This document shows, piece by piece, positions 49,201-59,339 of a stretch of 64,000 nt of DNA. A program made the translations under genes and the position numbers. The notes beneath the pieces are model-generated. The model was given only the letters and a program-made list of their open reading frames with translations, ran no database searches and was not told where the DNA came from. The DNA is taken from NCBI GenBank assembly GCA_948474755.1, contig CAOLHI010002141.1:186001-250000 (forward strand). Reading direction: 5' to 3'. This DNA is from Ctenosaura bakeri. Taxonomy: Eukaryota > Chordata > Lepidosauria > Squamata > Iguanidae. The first letter of the stretch is position 1. Every line of letters starts with the position of its first letter.

Positions 49201-52200
49201 TACTTTCATGCAGAAGTCATTTATTGTAGACCTTCTCATTAAACACATTAGGAATCAAATTTCCCAAAAATGAAACGGCAGATTGAGAGTAATTAGACCT
49301 TACCTTTAAAATATCCTCCGTAAATAGATTCACCTCCTTTCCCATTACCTAGTATTAAAAAGCATAAATTAAACCTCAGCACAGGCATTTGAAGTGTTTA
49401 CATGATCACCCAACTAGTGATCAGTTTTACAATGCTTACAGCCACCAATGGTTATAACATTATAATATAACGTTATTATTGGCAGTACCCTTAGCTTCTA
49501 GCAGAGGCCAAGCTATACACTGCAATTTTTAGATCCTTCAAGAATTTAAGAAACTTAGTCTCAGCTTAATATTAACTTCTAAAATGAAAGGCGCTGATGA
49601 TCTTGTAAAATGTTTTAGTAACATATTCCCTGACAGTTTAATGGAACCAGAGGGGAGAATTCAACTTCTCTCACGGGTTACCTTCACTGAAGTCTCCACC
49701 TTGAATCATGAAGTTTTTAACTACACGATGGAATGTCGAGCCTTTATAGCAGAGTTTTTTCCCAGTTGTTTTCCCAATTCCTTTTTCACCTACAAAGAAG
49801 AAACATACATGAACTACTAGCTTAAAAATCTCAACTCAGTAATATTGATTTCAAGTTGATCTGTAAACTGATACATTAAATGTATGTAAATACACAGGAT
49901 TCTACCTTAAACTGTATCAGCTGTAATGGATTCCATTATCATTAATGAAAATCAACTGCAGGCTTTAGTTTCAACTGTAAAAAACCGTTGAATCCTATCC
50001 ACAAAATAAGTTCAACTTGGATAGGTTTTTGGCATCTAAATTAAGGCCCAAAATAGATTCACTGTCCCACTGCCAAGGAAGCTACCAGCCACTACTATTT
50101 AAGGTATAACACTAATTGCAGTGGTTTAATGTATTGGTCTGTATGCTCAACCTGAAAATAATAGTATTGTTCTTAGAAGACACAGAGGTTATCTCAAAAT
50201 GGATCTTGAAGGAATACTGATTTTTCTATTGTACACAGACACATCTGAGGGTTTGCCAGCTCTTCCTTCTCCTCTCCTCAAACATTTAACATTGCAGATG
50301 AAGGGTGATGATTTGCTTGACATTTCATGATCATAACAGTAATTTTTCTGGGTGCTTGGCAAATGCCATTCTTCTCCAAGACTGTCCCAAGACTGTCCCC
50401 AAAAGGAGATTAGAAGAGTTTAGTTTGGATTCTGTCTCCTGGATCAAAAAGAAAACTCATGCTGCAGAATACTCCCAAGCTTCTATCTGACTGTTCATTC
50501 TGGTTTTTTCTTTTCAGCGAAAGGTGTGAGAAGAGAACATAACAATCCAAAACAGCTTTTTGTGCCTCTGGGAACTACTGTGCAGGAACATCCAAAGAGG
50601 CCCAGCATCAAAGGTAACTCTGCATAAATAACATTCAGAAATATCTTTAAAACAACTTCTGCTTTAGCAGAGTGCAACAGTAAACTATACATGTTTGCAA
50701 CCAATGGCTGACATCATACAAAGTACTTCTAGTGTATTCTTAAGAACAAAGATGCAAAGCTCAAAAAGCTTCCATATTTATATGTATGTGTGTGCCACAT
50801 GTGTGGGTGCTGGAATTTTAATTCCCAAGCAATAATATGTCACAAAGAAATGCGTGTTCCGCCACATTACAGATGTACTTTCCTTGTTTTAAAGTTTCCT
50901 CTATATGTTAGAGATCTAGAAAGCAATTACAAAGGAAGAGGGTCAAGCAAACTAGCCAGAACCAAGCTATTATTTTATTTTATTTTTTGATCCATGAATT
51001 CAGTTCTGGCATCCTGGAAGTATTAGACAAGGTGGTTTTCTCTCTAATCTTGTAGTCTCTGTTGATCACCCAAAATCTGTGGAACCTGGAAGTATGCCAT
51101 ATAAAACAATTACAATTATTCACCACCATGAGAAAACGAGTTACCTGTACATAGGCAGAGGAAGTTTTTGCAGGTCCTTGGACATACATCAGAGAAAAGT
51201 TGAAATACAATACGACCAACTGGAATAAGAATTAAAATATGGTTACTTCCCAGTTCCATAATATTTCAAAGTAGTTTCCTTTCCTTTACGACTGTACTTC
51301 AGAGACACTTGTTGCGAATTAGTGAAAATTGTACATTTATTTATTTTAGAAATGTAAACATTTTTGAATCTTTGCTCACACACCTGTACTCACCGCACAC
51401 ATGTGTCTGTGCGCGCACATCTTCAAACTGTCAACTTATGTTGTTTCCCATCCAAAAGAACAGGAGAGCGCATGGAGATGTATGTCTCTTCAAGCTGTCT
51501 GTCGACTTGTGGCAACCCAATGAATTTCACAGGGTTTTCTTAGGCAAGGAATAGTCAGAGGTAATTTTGCCAGTTCCCTCTTCTGAAATATAGCTAACAG
51601 CACCTGGTATTTGTTAGCCGTCTCCCATCCAAGCACGGCTGACCCTGCTTTACTTCCAAGATCAGATGGGAACTGGTGCCTTTATGGTACTTAGGCCATA
51701 CACATTGCTACAAGTACACAGAGCATAATGGGCTTAAGAGAGAAATGAAAAGAAAGGTACAGCCAGAGCTGTGACCACAGAAGAGGATATGCACAAGCCA
51801 GATACTTACAAAATTTTCTACAATATAATACTAATGCAAGAAAAGGTTTCAGTTCATTACATCTTGTTCAATCTTAGTGCTGACACTTGGTCTGAACTTC
51901 TAGAGTGATTTCACAGAGGTTACGTTCAAGGCTACCTGGCATTTCTGTGCCTAACAGCAAGCTATTCATCTTCTCGTTACCTGAAGCCTGTAAAACTGCA
52001 GGAGCTTAAGTAAGAAAGAGGGGTTGTTAGCCATTAAAACGGAAGTTTGCAGTTCACAGTCTGCTCCTTTGGAAAAAATCCAGCTTGCAAACAGTAAGAT
52101 AAAGAGACTAATGTCTGCCTAGCAATTCTTAGCTTGCTCCTGTATGAATGCTCTTACTCTTTCAATAAGCATAACTTCTTACATTGCTACCCTGCAATGG

Positions 52201-55200
52201 AGGTTTGGGCAGATCAGGAAGGGGTTGTTTGCAAGACCAGTGTTGTCATACTTTGCAGCTTAGACTTTATAGTTCCTATTACTCCCACTTCTGAAAACTG
52301 AATGCTTTCAGCTGGTTGGTCTATGAACAGAATCAAAGTATACTAACCCCCAAACCTTGCCACTTCTATTTCCATTTCCCATTTAATTTTGCAATTCCAC
52401 CAGAACAGCCTATCCTGGTTCTTACAGCAGCTTGGAATTAAAAACAATCTGCAGTGCTTATTAAAATCACAGTAAGAAAACACTGCATTTAAAAAGTGAA
52501 GCTGTTAAGAGCCTTCTGTTAAAAATGACAGGAAAATGAACTTTAGTAGAGAAAGGCATTATATACAACACAAAAGTGGACTGTTTAAAAAACAATATCC
52601 CGTTTTTCATATGCTAAGGCTGTCAGAATATCTAAATATAAAAAACCCAGTAAAAACACTGTCATTACAAAGAAGTATCAGAATGTATACAGCATAGCAA
52701 TCTGAACTGATGACAACAGAAACTTCAAGGAATTCTCCTATGAATGCTGAAGTACGAACAAACAAAAAACAAATCAAAACCAAACACAGTATTCAGATGA
52801 ACTTCATACTGAATTTTCTTCAAGCTAGAAAACCATTTTGTGTTTAACTCAACACTGAAACACTTTTTCTTTTTTTATAGACTGCTATACTTTAAAAATG
52901 AAAGCCAAAGCAAAACAAAAATCATTGCCAAGAAAGGAACTGCGACTGTTCAGATCTCGGCTGAGCCTCACTACCTAAGGTTTAAATCACATTTCTCTAA
53001 AATTCTATTCAGAAGTTCCACGCAGTTCAATTGGACTTCATCTGAAAAGGTACAGAAGTCAGACAGGCACCCCTTCTACTTCTTTTTCACAGACAAGTAA
53101 AGACTTTTCCGTTTTGACAGGCATTTGATGATTTTTCTTATAAGGCCTGTCTAAACAATGTGCTGGATCTCCCTAATTGTTATGCTGGTGTATTTGTCTG
53201 TTTGATGGTGCAAGTTTTAATCTGATTTTAATTTTTTTTAATAATTTAATATTTTTTAACTTTTGTATTTTAACTATGTGTTCTTAATTTGTGGCCAGCA
53301 TTTTTGAATTCTAAACTGGGAAAAAGGCATGATCGTGATGATGACAAAACTAATACTAATAATAATCATAGCTTTGCAGCTTTAATACTTCAGAACAGGA
53401 ATTTGTGGGGTTCAGGTTACAGAAACTACAATATTTTGGGTTTTTTAACTAGGACTTGAACCTGGTACAAATGACATAGGCTAAGACTGCAATTCTGTGT
53501 GATTATCCCGAATAAAGCTCCACTGAATTTGGTGGTGCTTACTTCTACATAACTATGCACATGCACAGAGATGTAAGTTGTTTTAAAGTTGAGCCCTAGA
53601 AATCATTTTGAATATGACTATTTAACTGAACTCAGAGAGCCAGCGTGGGGTAGTGGTTTGAGCATTGAACTATGACTCTGGAGACTAGGGTTTGATTCCC
53701 AGATCAGCCATGAAAACCCACTGGGCGACTTTGGGCACATCACACACTCTCAACCCCAGAATACCCCATGATAAGTGTGCCTTAGGGCCACCATGAGTCA
53801 AAAACAACTTGAAGGTAAGCAGCAGCAGCAACAACTGAGCTCAGAATTCTTCTACATTCTATTCCATTGTTTCCCCAAGCTGTCTTCCTTTTAACAGTTT
53901 AATTTAGGATGTCTTATCAAAAAATCAAAAATCAAAATAATTCAGCACAAGGCAATAAGAAAACTACTGAAATCACCTAGAGATCTACCAGTAGATGTTT
54001 TATTTTACAACTACTAATGACCTAGTCCCATTGGTTAAAAAAAAAAGTCAAATGACTACAGTGCTAGCTATGTCCTATCAGACAGGGCTTTATTTTTTCT
54101 CAATTTAGTAACTTGATAGTGTTTGCTTTATACTCTTCTTGAGAACAGGTATGGATCCTTTTGGATAGTAGAGTACTGTATAACATCTTAAAATAAATTG
54201 ATGTGATACTGGCTTCTTGTGATAAACATGGGCTGAACCATGGTACTTGGAAGAGGTGATATCTATACATATGTATTTTCCTACAACTGATAAATGATAA
54301 TACTGTTACTGCTGAACAGGTCTGAGGAACAGAAAAGTTCTTCCCTTTAGGGAAGAACTATGGGCATATGAATAACTTGTTATGCCAAATACACAATAAT
54401 ATGACTTTCTAGTTAGAACTGAAGTCAATCAGTATATTAATAATTTCAGCCTTCTTACAAAATGCTAAGTTTCTAGCTGTTAGAGCTGTGAGAACAGTTT
54501 TTCTTCTGTACTTTTTGTGCACAGAGAAAAAAATGGTACACAGTGCAATGTGTGCTAAAGCAGGAGCAAGGAACATCCAGCCTTCTGCATGTTAATGTAC
54601 AACTGCTCACACTGTATGCTCCCACAGTGCCTCACATTTAGCCAGGATGGCTAGATTTGATGGGGACTGAAGGTTGCTTAGGACAGAGATTTGCAACCCT
54701 GTATTAAAGTACTAGAAGTCAAAATGTGTCTGAACTTTCTAGTGACCAGGAGAGGACCAATGAACACCATAGCACATCCTGTGTTTCTGATGCCCCCCCC
54801 ACACCTAACAAGCAAAGTCCCCAACCAAAGTCCATCTGCAGTTTTCTCTGCCTCCCCTCCTTTGTAGGAAACATTCCAGAACCTCAACTATGTCATCAAA
54901 TTTCAGGCTAAAAAAAGGACTGTCAAACATGTCCATATATCCCTAATGTAGTGTAACATTTTTGTGGGTTTGAGCTGGGAAGTAGGTTATAAATATAACA
55001 AAAAGTCACTTCTCAGTGTTCTGTATGATTCTGTCCTGCTTCCCAGCAACCACAGTAAGCACACTCTCTTAAAGGGATCAGCACGTATCATACAAATTTT
55101 ATCTTTGATTCAACAGAACTTCCTGTTATTCCTCTCCCTCCAGCTCTGGTACATCGAACATGGAATAAAAAACTCTACCATATAAATACGAGGCAACTAA

Positions 55201-55667
55201 ACATTTCTAACTCAAATCCCTCTTTGCCTGGCCATAGACTTTCAATCGTGCCCCCACTGCCCATCAATCACTTGTACAAGGCAATCTCATTTTAGTCAGA
55301 GATAAGCTTTAGACAATCAATTTTCCATGTACTGTATTGATACTCAAGTTGCACAAGACATCGCAATTGCATGTTGCAGCAATTCTTTATTTATGACTAT
55401 TAACCAACAAAGTCCATAATATCTTCACAGCGTTAAACCAGAGAGAAATGGTAATTTCGTAAGAATACAAAACATAGCAGTTATGTACCTTACATTTATC
55501 CTAGCGGAACATTCTGCCTGCCTGTACTACAAATGTATGGTTTAACAGAAGCAGTGAGTCAAACATCTCTACAGTATATGAGCGAGGCTGTAGAATCTCC
55601 AAGTCTTACCTGGTTCTCGATTGATTTCTATGTCAAAGAAGCACTGAGGCCGATCCTGCGCCCCCAT
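22157..55667 (-). CDS. NKTR: NKTR, NK-tumour recognition protein (SR-rich cyclophilin)
   Basis: Sixteen coding exons (listed separately) join in phase into a 1,465-aa protein once a 2-bp frame break in exon 13 is allowed for; as written the frame stops at 25,898 after 1,037 aa. Residues 7-178 are a cyclophilin-type peptidyl-prolyl isomerase domain. By alignment with cyclophilin A, the catalytic Arg (R66), F71, M72, Q74, F124 and H137 are present, but the Trp that contacts cyclosporin is His (H132). After this come acidic/basic KR stretches (about 185-260), a conserved [20 protein letters not shown] segment, a [20 protein letters not shown] block, long RS repeats, an acidic GEEEEEEED stretch, a second conserved block ([29 protein letters not shown]) and a C-terminal RS tail ending SPSESSRYS. 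In mammals the protein is on the NK cell surface and, by its SR domains, linked to nuclear speckles and splicing. PPIG is the nearest relative, but the sequence outside the cyclophilin domain matches NKTR. Identification is firm. Confidence 0.96.
22236..23618 (-). other. NKTR intron 16
   Basis: Carries a plus-strand remnant at about 22,893-23,335 whose frame reads [19 protein letters not shown], the WNxLPxEV signature near the C-terminus of CR1/L2-type ORF2. A 3' tail follows, ending in tcaatcaataaatg. Nothing else is recognised. Confidence 0.6.
23619..23720 (-). CDS. NKTR: NKTR exon 16
   Basis: Acceptor AAAAGCAG, donor CCAG|GTAGGT. Encodes [20 protein letters not shown] and [15 protein letters not shown] (residues 1406-1440), part of the RS tail. 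Confidence 0.93.
24306..24365 (-). CDS. NKTR: NKTR exon 15
   Basis: Acceptor TTTTTATTAG, donor TCAAG|GTATGC. Encodes [20 protein letters not shown] (residues 1386-1406). It joins exon 14 in frame only if the GC donor there is used. Confidence 0.92.
24366..24662 (-). other. NKTR: NKTR intron 14, GC-AG type
   Basis: The 5' splice site is CATAG|GCAAGT: a GC donor with otherwise perfect consensus. The 3' site is TATTAG. The nearby GT (GTATTT, intron starting at 24,658) would add AGG CAA and bring an in-frame TAG four codons into exon 15, so it is not the normal donor. Confidence 0.85.
24663..24758 (-). CDS. NKTR: NKTR exon 14
   Basis: Acceptor ATTTATATAG. Encodes [20 protein letters not shown] and [11 protein letters not shown] (residues 1354-1386). 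RGWYSRGR is a recognisable NKTR landmark. Confidence 0.93.
24953..27848 (-). CDS. NKTR: NKTR exon 13, large SR exon with frame break
   Basis: A 2,896-nt exon: acceptor TTTCTTAG, donor ATAG|GTGGGT. It encodes residues 388 to 1354: [20 protein letters not shown] at the start, basic KK/HK stretches, RS repeats, [32 protein letters not shown], the acidic GEEEEEEED run, [16 protein letters not shown], and [16 protein letters not shown] to [13 protein letters not shown]. The upstream frame runs to a TGA at 25,898-25,900. The downstream frame is closed above 25,939, so the shift lies between 25,901 and 25,938. The (CT)4 at 25,914-25,921 is the obvious site: one more dinucleotide keeps both halves in frame and makes the exon phase fit exon 14. 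The strongly conserved downstream block argues the reading is intact in the animal, or very recently lost. Confidence 0.94.
27849..28953 (-). other. NKTR intron 12
   Basis: No repeat, RNA or other exon recognised. Confidence 0.6.
28954..29099 (-). CDS. NKTR: NKTR exon 12
   Basis: Acceptor CTTTTTTTAG, donor ACAA|GTAAGA. Encodes [20 protein letters not shown] and [20 protein letters not shown], then GEKWSKGD (residues 340-388). Strongly conserved NKTR block. Confidence 0.95.
29100..30703 (-). other. NKTR intron 11
   Basis: A degenerate plus-strand interspersed repeat at about 29,385-29,920 (cagagcctgggagcatcaac, agaaggccctctcctacatt, gtctttcagataacctggac) resembles old non-LTR 3' regions common in reptiles. 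The family is not assigned. The rest is unrecognised. Confidence 0.5.
30704..30791 (-). CDS. NKTR: NKTR exon 11
   Basis: Acceptor ATTTAAG, donor ATA|GTATGT. Encodes [20 protein letters not shown] and RKIRGRGTI (residues 310-339). Phase 0 at its 3' end. Confidence 0.92.
30792..32435 (-). other. NKTR intron 10
   Basis: No gene or clear repeat recognised. Confidence 0.55.
32436..32588 (-). CDS. NKTR: NKTR exon 10
   Basis: Acceptor TTCCATCCAG, donor GAGCC|GTATGT. Encodes [20 protein letters not shown] then [20 protein letters not shown] and [12 protein letters not shown] (residues 259-310). Confidence 0.95.
33160..33385 (-). CDS. NKTR: NKTR exon 9
   Basis: Acceptor TCATCCAAAG (weak pyrimidine tract), donor AGAAG|GTACAT. 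Encodes [20 protein letters not shown], a Ser/Asp/Glu run and a Lys/Arg run (residues 184-259): a likely nuclear-targeting, phosphorylatable stretch. Confidence 0.93.
33386..35306 (-). other. NKTR intron 8
   Basis: A plus-strand LINE-tail remnant at about 33,650-33,965 (frame [11 protein letters not shown], then APTLASFW after a stop). A Sauria-type SINE at 34,618-34,770. A small palindromic scrap near 34,800-34,910. No other exon seen. Confidence 0.55.
34618..34770 (+). mobile_element. Sauria-type SINE, partial
   Basis: ccgggtgaccttgggcaagc, cagccttagaggaaggaaat, cacctctgaataaatcctac and the gccaccataagctgggaggt end follow the SINE body. The head is missing. Confidence 0.75.
35307..35452 (-). 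CDS. NKTR: NKTR exon 8, end of cyclophilin domain
   Basis: Acceptor TCTTTCTGCAG, donor GATG|GTAAGC. Encodes [20 protein letters not shown] then [20 protein letters not shown] (residues 135-184). It carries H137, the equivalent of cyclophilin A H126. Confidence 0.96.
35453..36288 (-). other. NKTR intron 7
   Basis: No repeat or other exon recognised. Confidence 0.55.
36289..36318 (-). CDS. NKTR: NKTR exon 7 (30-nt microexon)
   Basis: Acceptor GTTAAACAG, donor GATGG|GTAAGA. Encodes TTKPAPHLD plus split codons (residues 125-135). It contains H132 where cyclophilin A has Trp121. Skipping it would keep frame and delete part of the ligand pocket. Confidence 0.94.
36319..46796 (-). other. NKTR intron 6 (10.5 kb)
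   Basis: The longest intron. It holds a palindromic repeat scrap (gtagtacaactcccattatc) near 36,970-37,065, an unassigned repeat-like block at 38,150-38,420, a SINE at 41,330-41,520, and two flanking pieces at 41,550-41,960 that resemble a dispersed element also seen at 47,570-47,985. No other exon was recognised. Confidence 0.5.
41330..41520 (-). mobile_element. Sauria-type SINE
   Basis: Reverse copy: ttttcttggcaagatttggt, cctttctctgaggcttagag, gaagtcactcagtgggtttc, a B-box-like gattcgaaccctggtctcca and the head aaaccactacaccacactag. Confidence 0.88.
46797..46884 (-). CDS. NKTR: NKTR exon 6
   Basis: Acceptor TTTAAACAG, donor TTCAT|GTAAGT. Encodes [20 protein letters not shown] and HTNGSQFF (residues 96-125), core cyclophilin fold. 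Confidence 0.96.
46885..49303 (-). other. NKTR intron 5
   Basis: Contains a dispersed-repeat-like piece at about 47,570-47,985 (tttttgcaagggttaggggc, gtagagggctgactata), with an (AAAT)n-type run at 47,880-47,910. Nothing coding was seen. Confidence 0.5.
49304..49348 (-). CDS. NKTR: NKTR exon 5 (45 nt)
   Basis: Acceptor TTAATACTAG, donor AAAG|GTAAGG. Encodes [14 protein letters not shown] (residues 81-96). 45 nt, so skipping keeps frame. Confidence 0.95.
49682..49789 (-). CDS. NKTR: NKTR exon 4, catalytic arginine
   Basis: Acceptor TTCTTTGTAG, donor GAAG|GTAACC. Encodes [20 protein letters not shown] then [15 protein letters not shown] (residues 45-81). R66, F71, M72 and Q74 line the isomerase site. 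Confidence 0.96.
49790..51144 (-). other. NKTR intron 3
   Basis: No repeat or other exon recognised. Confidence 0.55.
51145..51219 (-). CDS. NKTR: NKTR exon 3
   Basis: Acceptor TCTTATTCCAG, donor ACAG|GTAACT. Encodes [20 protein letters not shown] and CLCT (residues 20-45). Confidence 0.96.
51490..51712 (-). mobile_element. 5S rRNA-derived SINE, near full length
   Basis: On the minus strand it opens with a 5S-like head: tatggcctaagtaccataaa, tcccatctgatcttggaagt, gcttggatgggagacggcta. The body with ggaactggcaaaattacctc and the 3' end (agaaaaccctgtgaaattca, caagtcgacagacagcttg) follow. The 3' part is shared with the tRNA-type SINEs here. Confidence 0.88.
53637..53838 (+). mobile_element. Sauria-type SINE, full length
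   Basis: Head agagccagcgtggggtagtg with ggtttgagcattgaactatg, B-box-like agggtttgattccc, body (ctgggcgactttgggcacat) and 3' end (gagtcaaaaacaacttgaag) with a cagcagcaacaac tail. Confidence 0.92.
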
Positions 55668-55708
55668 GATAGCAGCAGGCAGCCTTACCCCTTCTCACCA
55701 CCAACACC
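55610..55708 (-). CDS. NKTR: NKTR exon 2 with start codon
   Basis: Acceptor TGCTTTTTCCAG, 41 nt of 5' UTR, ATG at 55,665-55,667, donor CCAG|GTAAGA. Encodes [19 protein letters not shown], the canonical NKTR N-terminus, which fixes the start. Coding part is 55,610-55,667. Confidence 0.95.
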
Positions 55709-57765
55709 CTGGAAAAAGCAGAAGCACATCAGAATTCAAGCAGCTCAACACAGGCATATCTTACACAGAAGCAGCGTATATTTATAGTGGTACGGATGCC
55801 AGTTCATACCCAGAATTCTGCAATCTTAAAGAGGGAGGAGAGTGCCAAGACTGGAAACAACCCCTCCACCCATATTACAAAGCAACCAATGATAACCAAT
55901 CAGATGGACTTCCATGTGAACCAAGAGCAAATTAAAATTTCTGTGAATGCTGTCAGAAGGCAGACAGCAAAGCATGCAAGGAAAGAAAACATTAGAACTG
56001 CAAACATTCCGAACATTATTTCTTAAGCAGAGAACTAACAAAGAGAGGTAAATCCCTGCTCATTTCCCCTTATTTTTAATGAATAGTCTATGAAGTTTGT
56101 CCTCATTGCTGTTGGGAGTGTAAAAAGGAGCACACCACCAATACCAACATTACAGGGTAAAAAACTAAGGAGCAATGTGTTTCATTCAGGCTGCATCTAT
56201 TAAAACTGTGAAGGAGTATCATACACACAAACCACACGCATACACCAAAAAACAGGGTGGGAATTAAGAAGCTCTCCAGCTGTTGTTGGAATTGGACTCG
56301 CATTCCAGCAGCCTTAACCACCATAACGAATGCTGTGAGTAGCAGTCTTAACATTTCTGGAGAGCCAACGTGACTCCCACCCTTGAGTCTTAAACAGGGG
56401 AGAGGTACAGATCCTTGTTCTAGCTAATTTAATTTGCTCAAGGGAAAACAGTGAACACTGAGCCACAGACTTTTGTGGGGAGGAGCTCTGAAACAATGAT
56501 CCAGCCAGGCTTCCAGGGTAACACTGGGTTCTTTCATAAGCAGCAGGATGAACACGCTGCTGACACTGGGATCAGGCAAGCAAATTGTGGACCTCTAGCC
56601 CACAATCTGTTTAAAGGAGCATCAAAACCCAACAGGAAATGGTGCTCTGGTTTGTTTCTGCCTCAACAAGCTGGAGAAACTACGCTTCCCACCAATCCCC
56701 AAATTATGAGAACTCTCTCTGGCTGGTCAGGGAATTTCTAGTTGGTTGGGTTCAAACCAAACAAACTACCATCATGTCAGGTTACTCATATTTAGCAAAA
56801 AAATAGAGTGGGAATTAAGAAGCTCTCCAGCTGACTTGCATTCCAGCAGCCTTAACCATCTATTTGTCATATTTATCTGTAACAAGAATGATATCTAGAG
56901 AAGTAATATGATTTCAAAAAAGAAAAGGACTGGTAAATTACATATTAACGTACACTAGATATACAGAAGTAACATCACAATATTTCTATTGTTGTGTTTA
57001 TTGTTATACGATTTTTTAAACGTTGTAGTTTGCTTGTTTAGTGTAGTTACTGTTCATTTTTTGGATTAGTATAAAGCGAAATAAAATTTAATTTCTAAAA
57101 AGGTAAACAAAACTAGAGACTTTTTGTCCAGTTTTTTTAAACTTTGCCTGCTGCAACCAATAAGAACGGGTCACAGTTTGCCAGTATGTTGGTTCATCTT
57201 TGACAACTTAGAATCCTTGTCATAATATTTAGCGCATCTAATGTTTAAAGACTTCCAATGTGTAAATATTTCCTAATCGATCTCATTCTAGGCACAAGGC
57301 AACCAAGGTCATACCCTGCTACTATTTTAAAAGCAGCCACATCTTAAGACTCCTGGTTTCAAGGGGACTCAATGTCAATTAACCATAACTTAATAGGACT
57401 ACATCCTCCATGTTTCTTTTCTCCAAACAGCGAAGTGCTATACATGTTGAGGTATACTGTAAACATGTAAGAGCAGTGAACTGTTGCATACACAGTAACA
57501 AAATACAACTTCTCAGCCTTAACTCATCTGTTAAAAGGGATGGGGGGGGCTGTTCTGAAAAAAATATATAATCAAGAAAAGCTATTTTTATGGGAGAAAA
57601 AATAAATTATAGCTTACTAAAGAATAGTACCACTGCAGGCCATAGGTTCAACACCAGCATGTCTGTACATAAACAAATCTTTTTTAGCTTTGCTACCTGA
57701 GAGCTCTGCTTCAGGTCTTACAGAGATGCTTCCAAGTCAATCAACAGAGAAATACTGGTCTAGGC

Positions 57766-58470
57766 CAGCGGTTCTTAACCTGGGGTCTGTGGACCCCCCC
57801 CCGGGTGGGGGAGGCCTTGAATTCCACAAAGACTTGAAGAAACAGTTTGAGTTTTTACAGTCAAAACAGAAAAAAGAGAAAGAAAATGGAAAAAAAAGAA
57901 GAAAGGCAACTTTTACAGAATAATTCCAATAACAAATTTCATAGAATCATAGAAATGTAGAGTTGGAAGAGACCCCAGGGGCCATCCAGTCCAACCCCCT
58001 TCTGCCATGCAGGAACACCCTCAAAGCACTCCCAAAGGATGGCCATCAAGCCTCTGCTTAAAAACCTCCAAGGAAGGAGGAGACTCCACCACACTCCATG
58101 GAGGCAGCAGATTCTACTGCCGGACAGCCCTGACTGTCAGGAAGTTCTTCCTGAGGTTCAGGTGGAATCTCCTTTCCTGCAGCTTGAGTCCATTGCTCCT
58201 TGTCCTGGTCTCTGGAGCAGCAGAAAACAAGCCCTCTCCTTCCTCTACGTGGCATCCCTTCAAATATTTAAACATGGCTATCATGTCCCCTCTTAACCTT
58301 TATAACAGGAGTACGTGCATTTACGCATTTCTCCCTTCTCTCCAAATTTGAAGACCCTTAATGAACTTTGAATAAATGCTTGATGTGCTTTTGAATTAAG
58401 CCTTGGTGGTCTGTGGCAACAAAAGATATTCAAAGGGGGTCCATGGTAAAGAAAAGGTCAATAACTGCCG
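57766..58470 (+). mobile_element. hAT-like element carrying a CR1
   Basis: Left end CAGCGGTTCTTAACCTGGGG, degenerate right end GGTCAATAACTGCCG. Flanks gtctaggc (57,758-57,765) and gtacaggc (58,471-58,478) resemble an 8-bp duplication with two mismatches. Same end family as 19,148-20,194. Confidence 0.7.
57941..58300 (-). mobile_element. CR1 LINE 3' fragment
   Basis: Reverse copy from the ATTCTATG terminus (catagaatcatagaaatgta) to the [12 protein letters not shown] region. 5' truncated at about 58,300. Nested in the hAT. Confidence 0.9.
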
Positions 58471-58559
58471 GTACAGGCTAATGAAAAGTCTGGCCACATA
58501 ACAAAAGGAAAAGGCAGACTCCATCCTTTCAGAAATGCCCTTTTTTTTAACCAGAACCC

Positions 58560-58805
58560 AGAAAACCACCAATTGCAGCCAGGTGCTAAACTAACAGCTC
58601 AGGTACATACATGCGCATTACGAATTTCACTCAGCATTAAGAATCATGGAAGGATGATGCCTCTTTCCCTGGCTATCCTGATCAACCCAGACATTTGTGG
58701 TCTGTACCAGGCTCAGCTCCCAAACCCTTGGGAGATACAAACCCACTGCTGCTTTTTCTTCCTTTCTTCGATCCACTGGGAGAGGCGGGATAAAAATAAA
58801 TTTTA
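58560..58805 (+). mobile_element. probable LINE 3' tail
   Basis: ttcgatccactgggagaggc then gggataaaaataaatttta precedes an (ATT)n run, the usual layout of a reptile LINE 3' end seeding a microsatellite. Family unknown. Confidence 0.4.
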
Positions 58806-58855
<50 letters not shown>

Positions 58856-58857
58856 TC
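58806..58857 (+). repeat. (ATT)n microsatellite
   Basis: About 16 perfect ATT units. Confidence 0.97.
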
Positions 58858-59115
58858 AATTCCCACCCCCTCACAAACAAATTTTAAGATAGGGAAAATG
58901 GGGATAAAGAAAAGAAAATAACAAAAGGTTATTATACTTCCTCTACGGCCTATCAATATTCATACTTAAATGATTGTCTTAACTATCTGATAATATAAAA
59001 AGATTTTTTTCCCTTATCCCCGTTTTTTAAAAAAATATTATTATTTTTTAAGTTGCCGTTCTTGCTCAAACAAAAGCGAGCCAGAAACACTTGCGGATCT
59101 ACTACAAAGGATTCG

Positions 59116-59320
59116 GGCCATGTCTGCACGAGACGTTATAGCGCTATTATCCCGCTTTCAACCTCCTATGGAATCCTGGGGTTTGTAGTTTAGGGAGCGG
59201 CCTCAAAGACCTCCACTTCCTCCTCTCCTCAAAGGCCCCTCCCTAAACTGCAAACCCCAGGATTCCACAGGAGGTTGAAAGCGGGATAATAGCGCTATAA
59301 CAAGCTAGTGCGGAAGTCTG
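59116..59320. mobile_element. foldback element close to NKTR exon 1
   Basis: Arms ggccatgtctgcacgagacg-ttatagcgctattatcccgc and gcgggataatagcgctataa-caagctagtgcggaa. Loop with gagcggcctcaaagacctcc. It lies about 190 bp inside intron 1. Confidence 0.85.
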
Positions 59321-59339
59321 GAAGGAGATCCGGGCCTAT

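Larger units (their letters stand above)
51220..55609 (-). other. NKTR intron 2
   Basis: Holds a 5S-derived SINE (51,490-51,712), a degenerate LINE-type tail at 53,127-53,380, a full Sauria-type SINE at 53,637-53,838 and a palindromic scrap near 54,550-54,700. Otherwise unrecognised. Confidence 0.55.
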
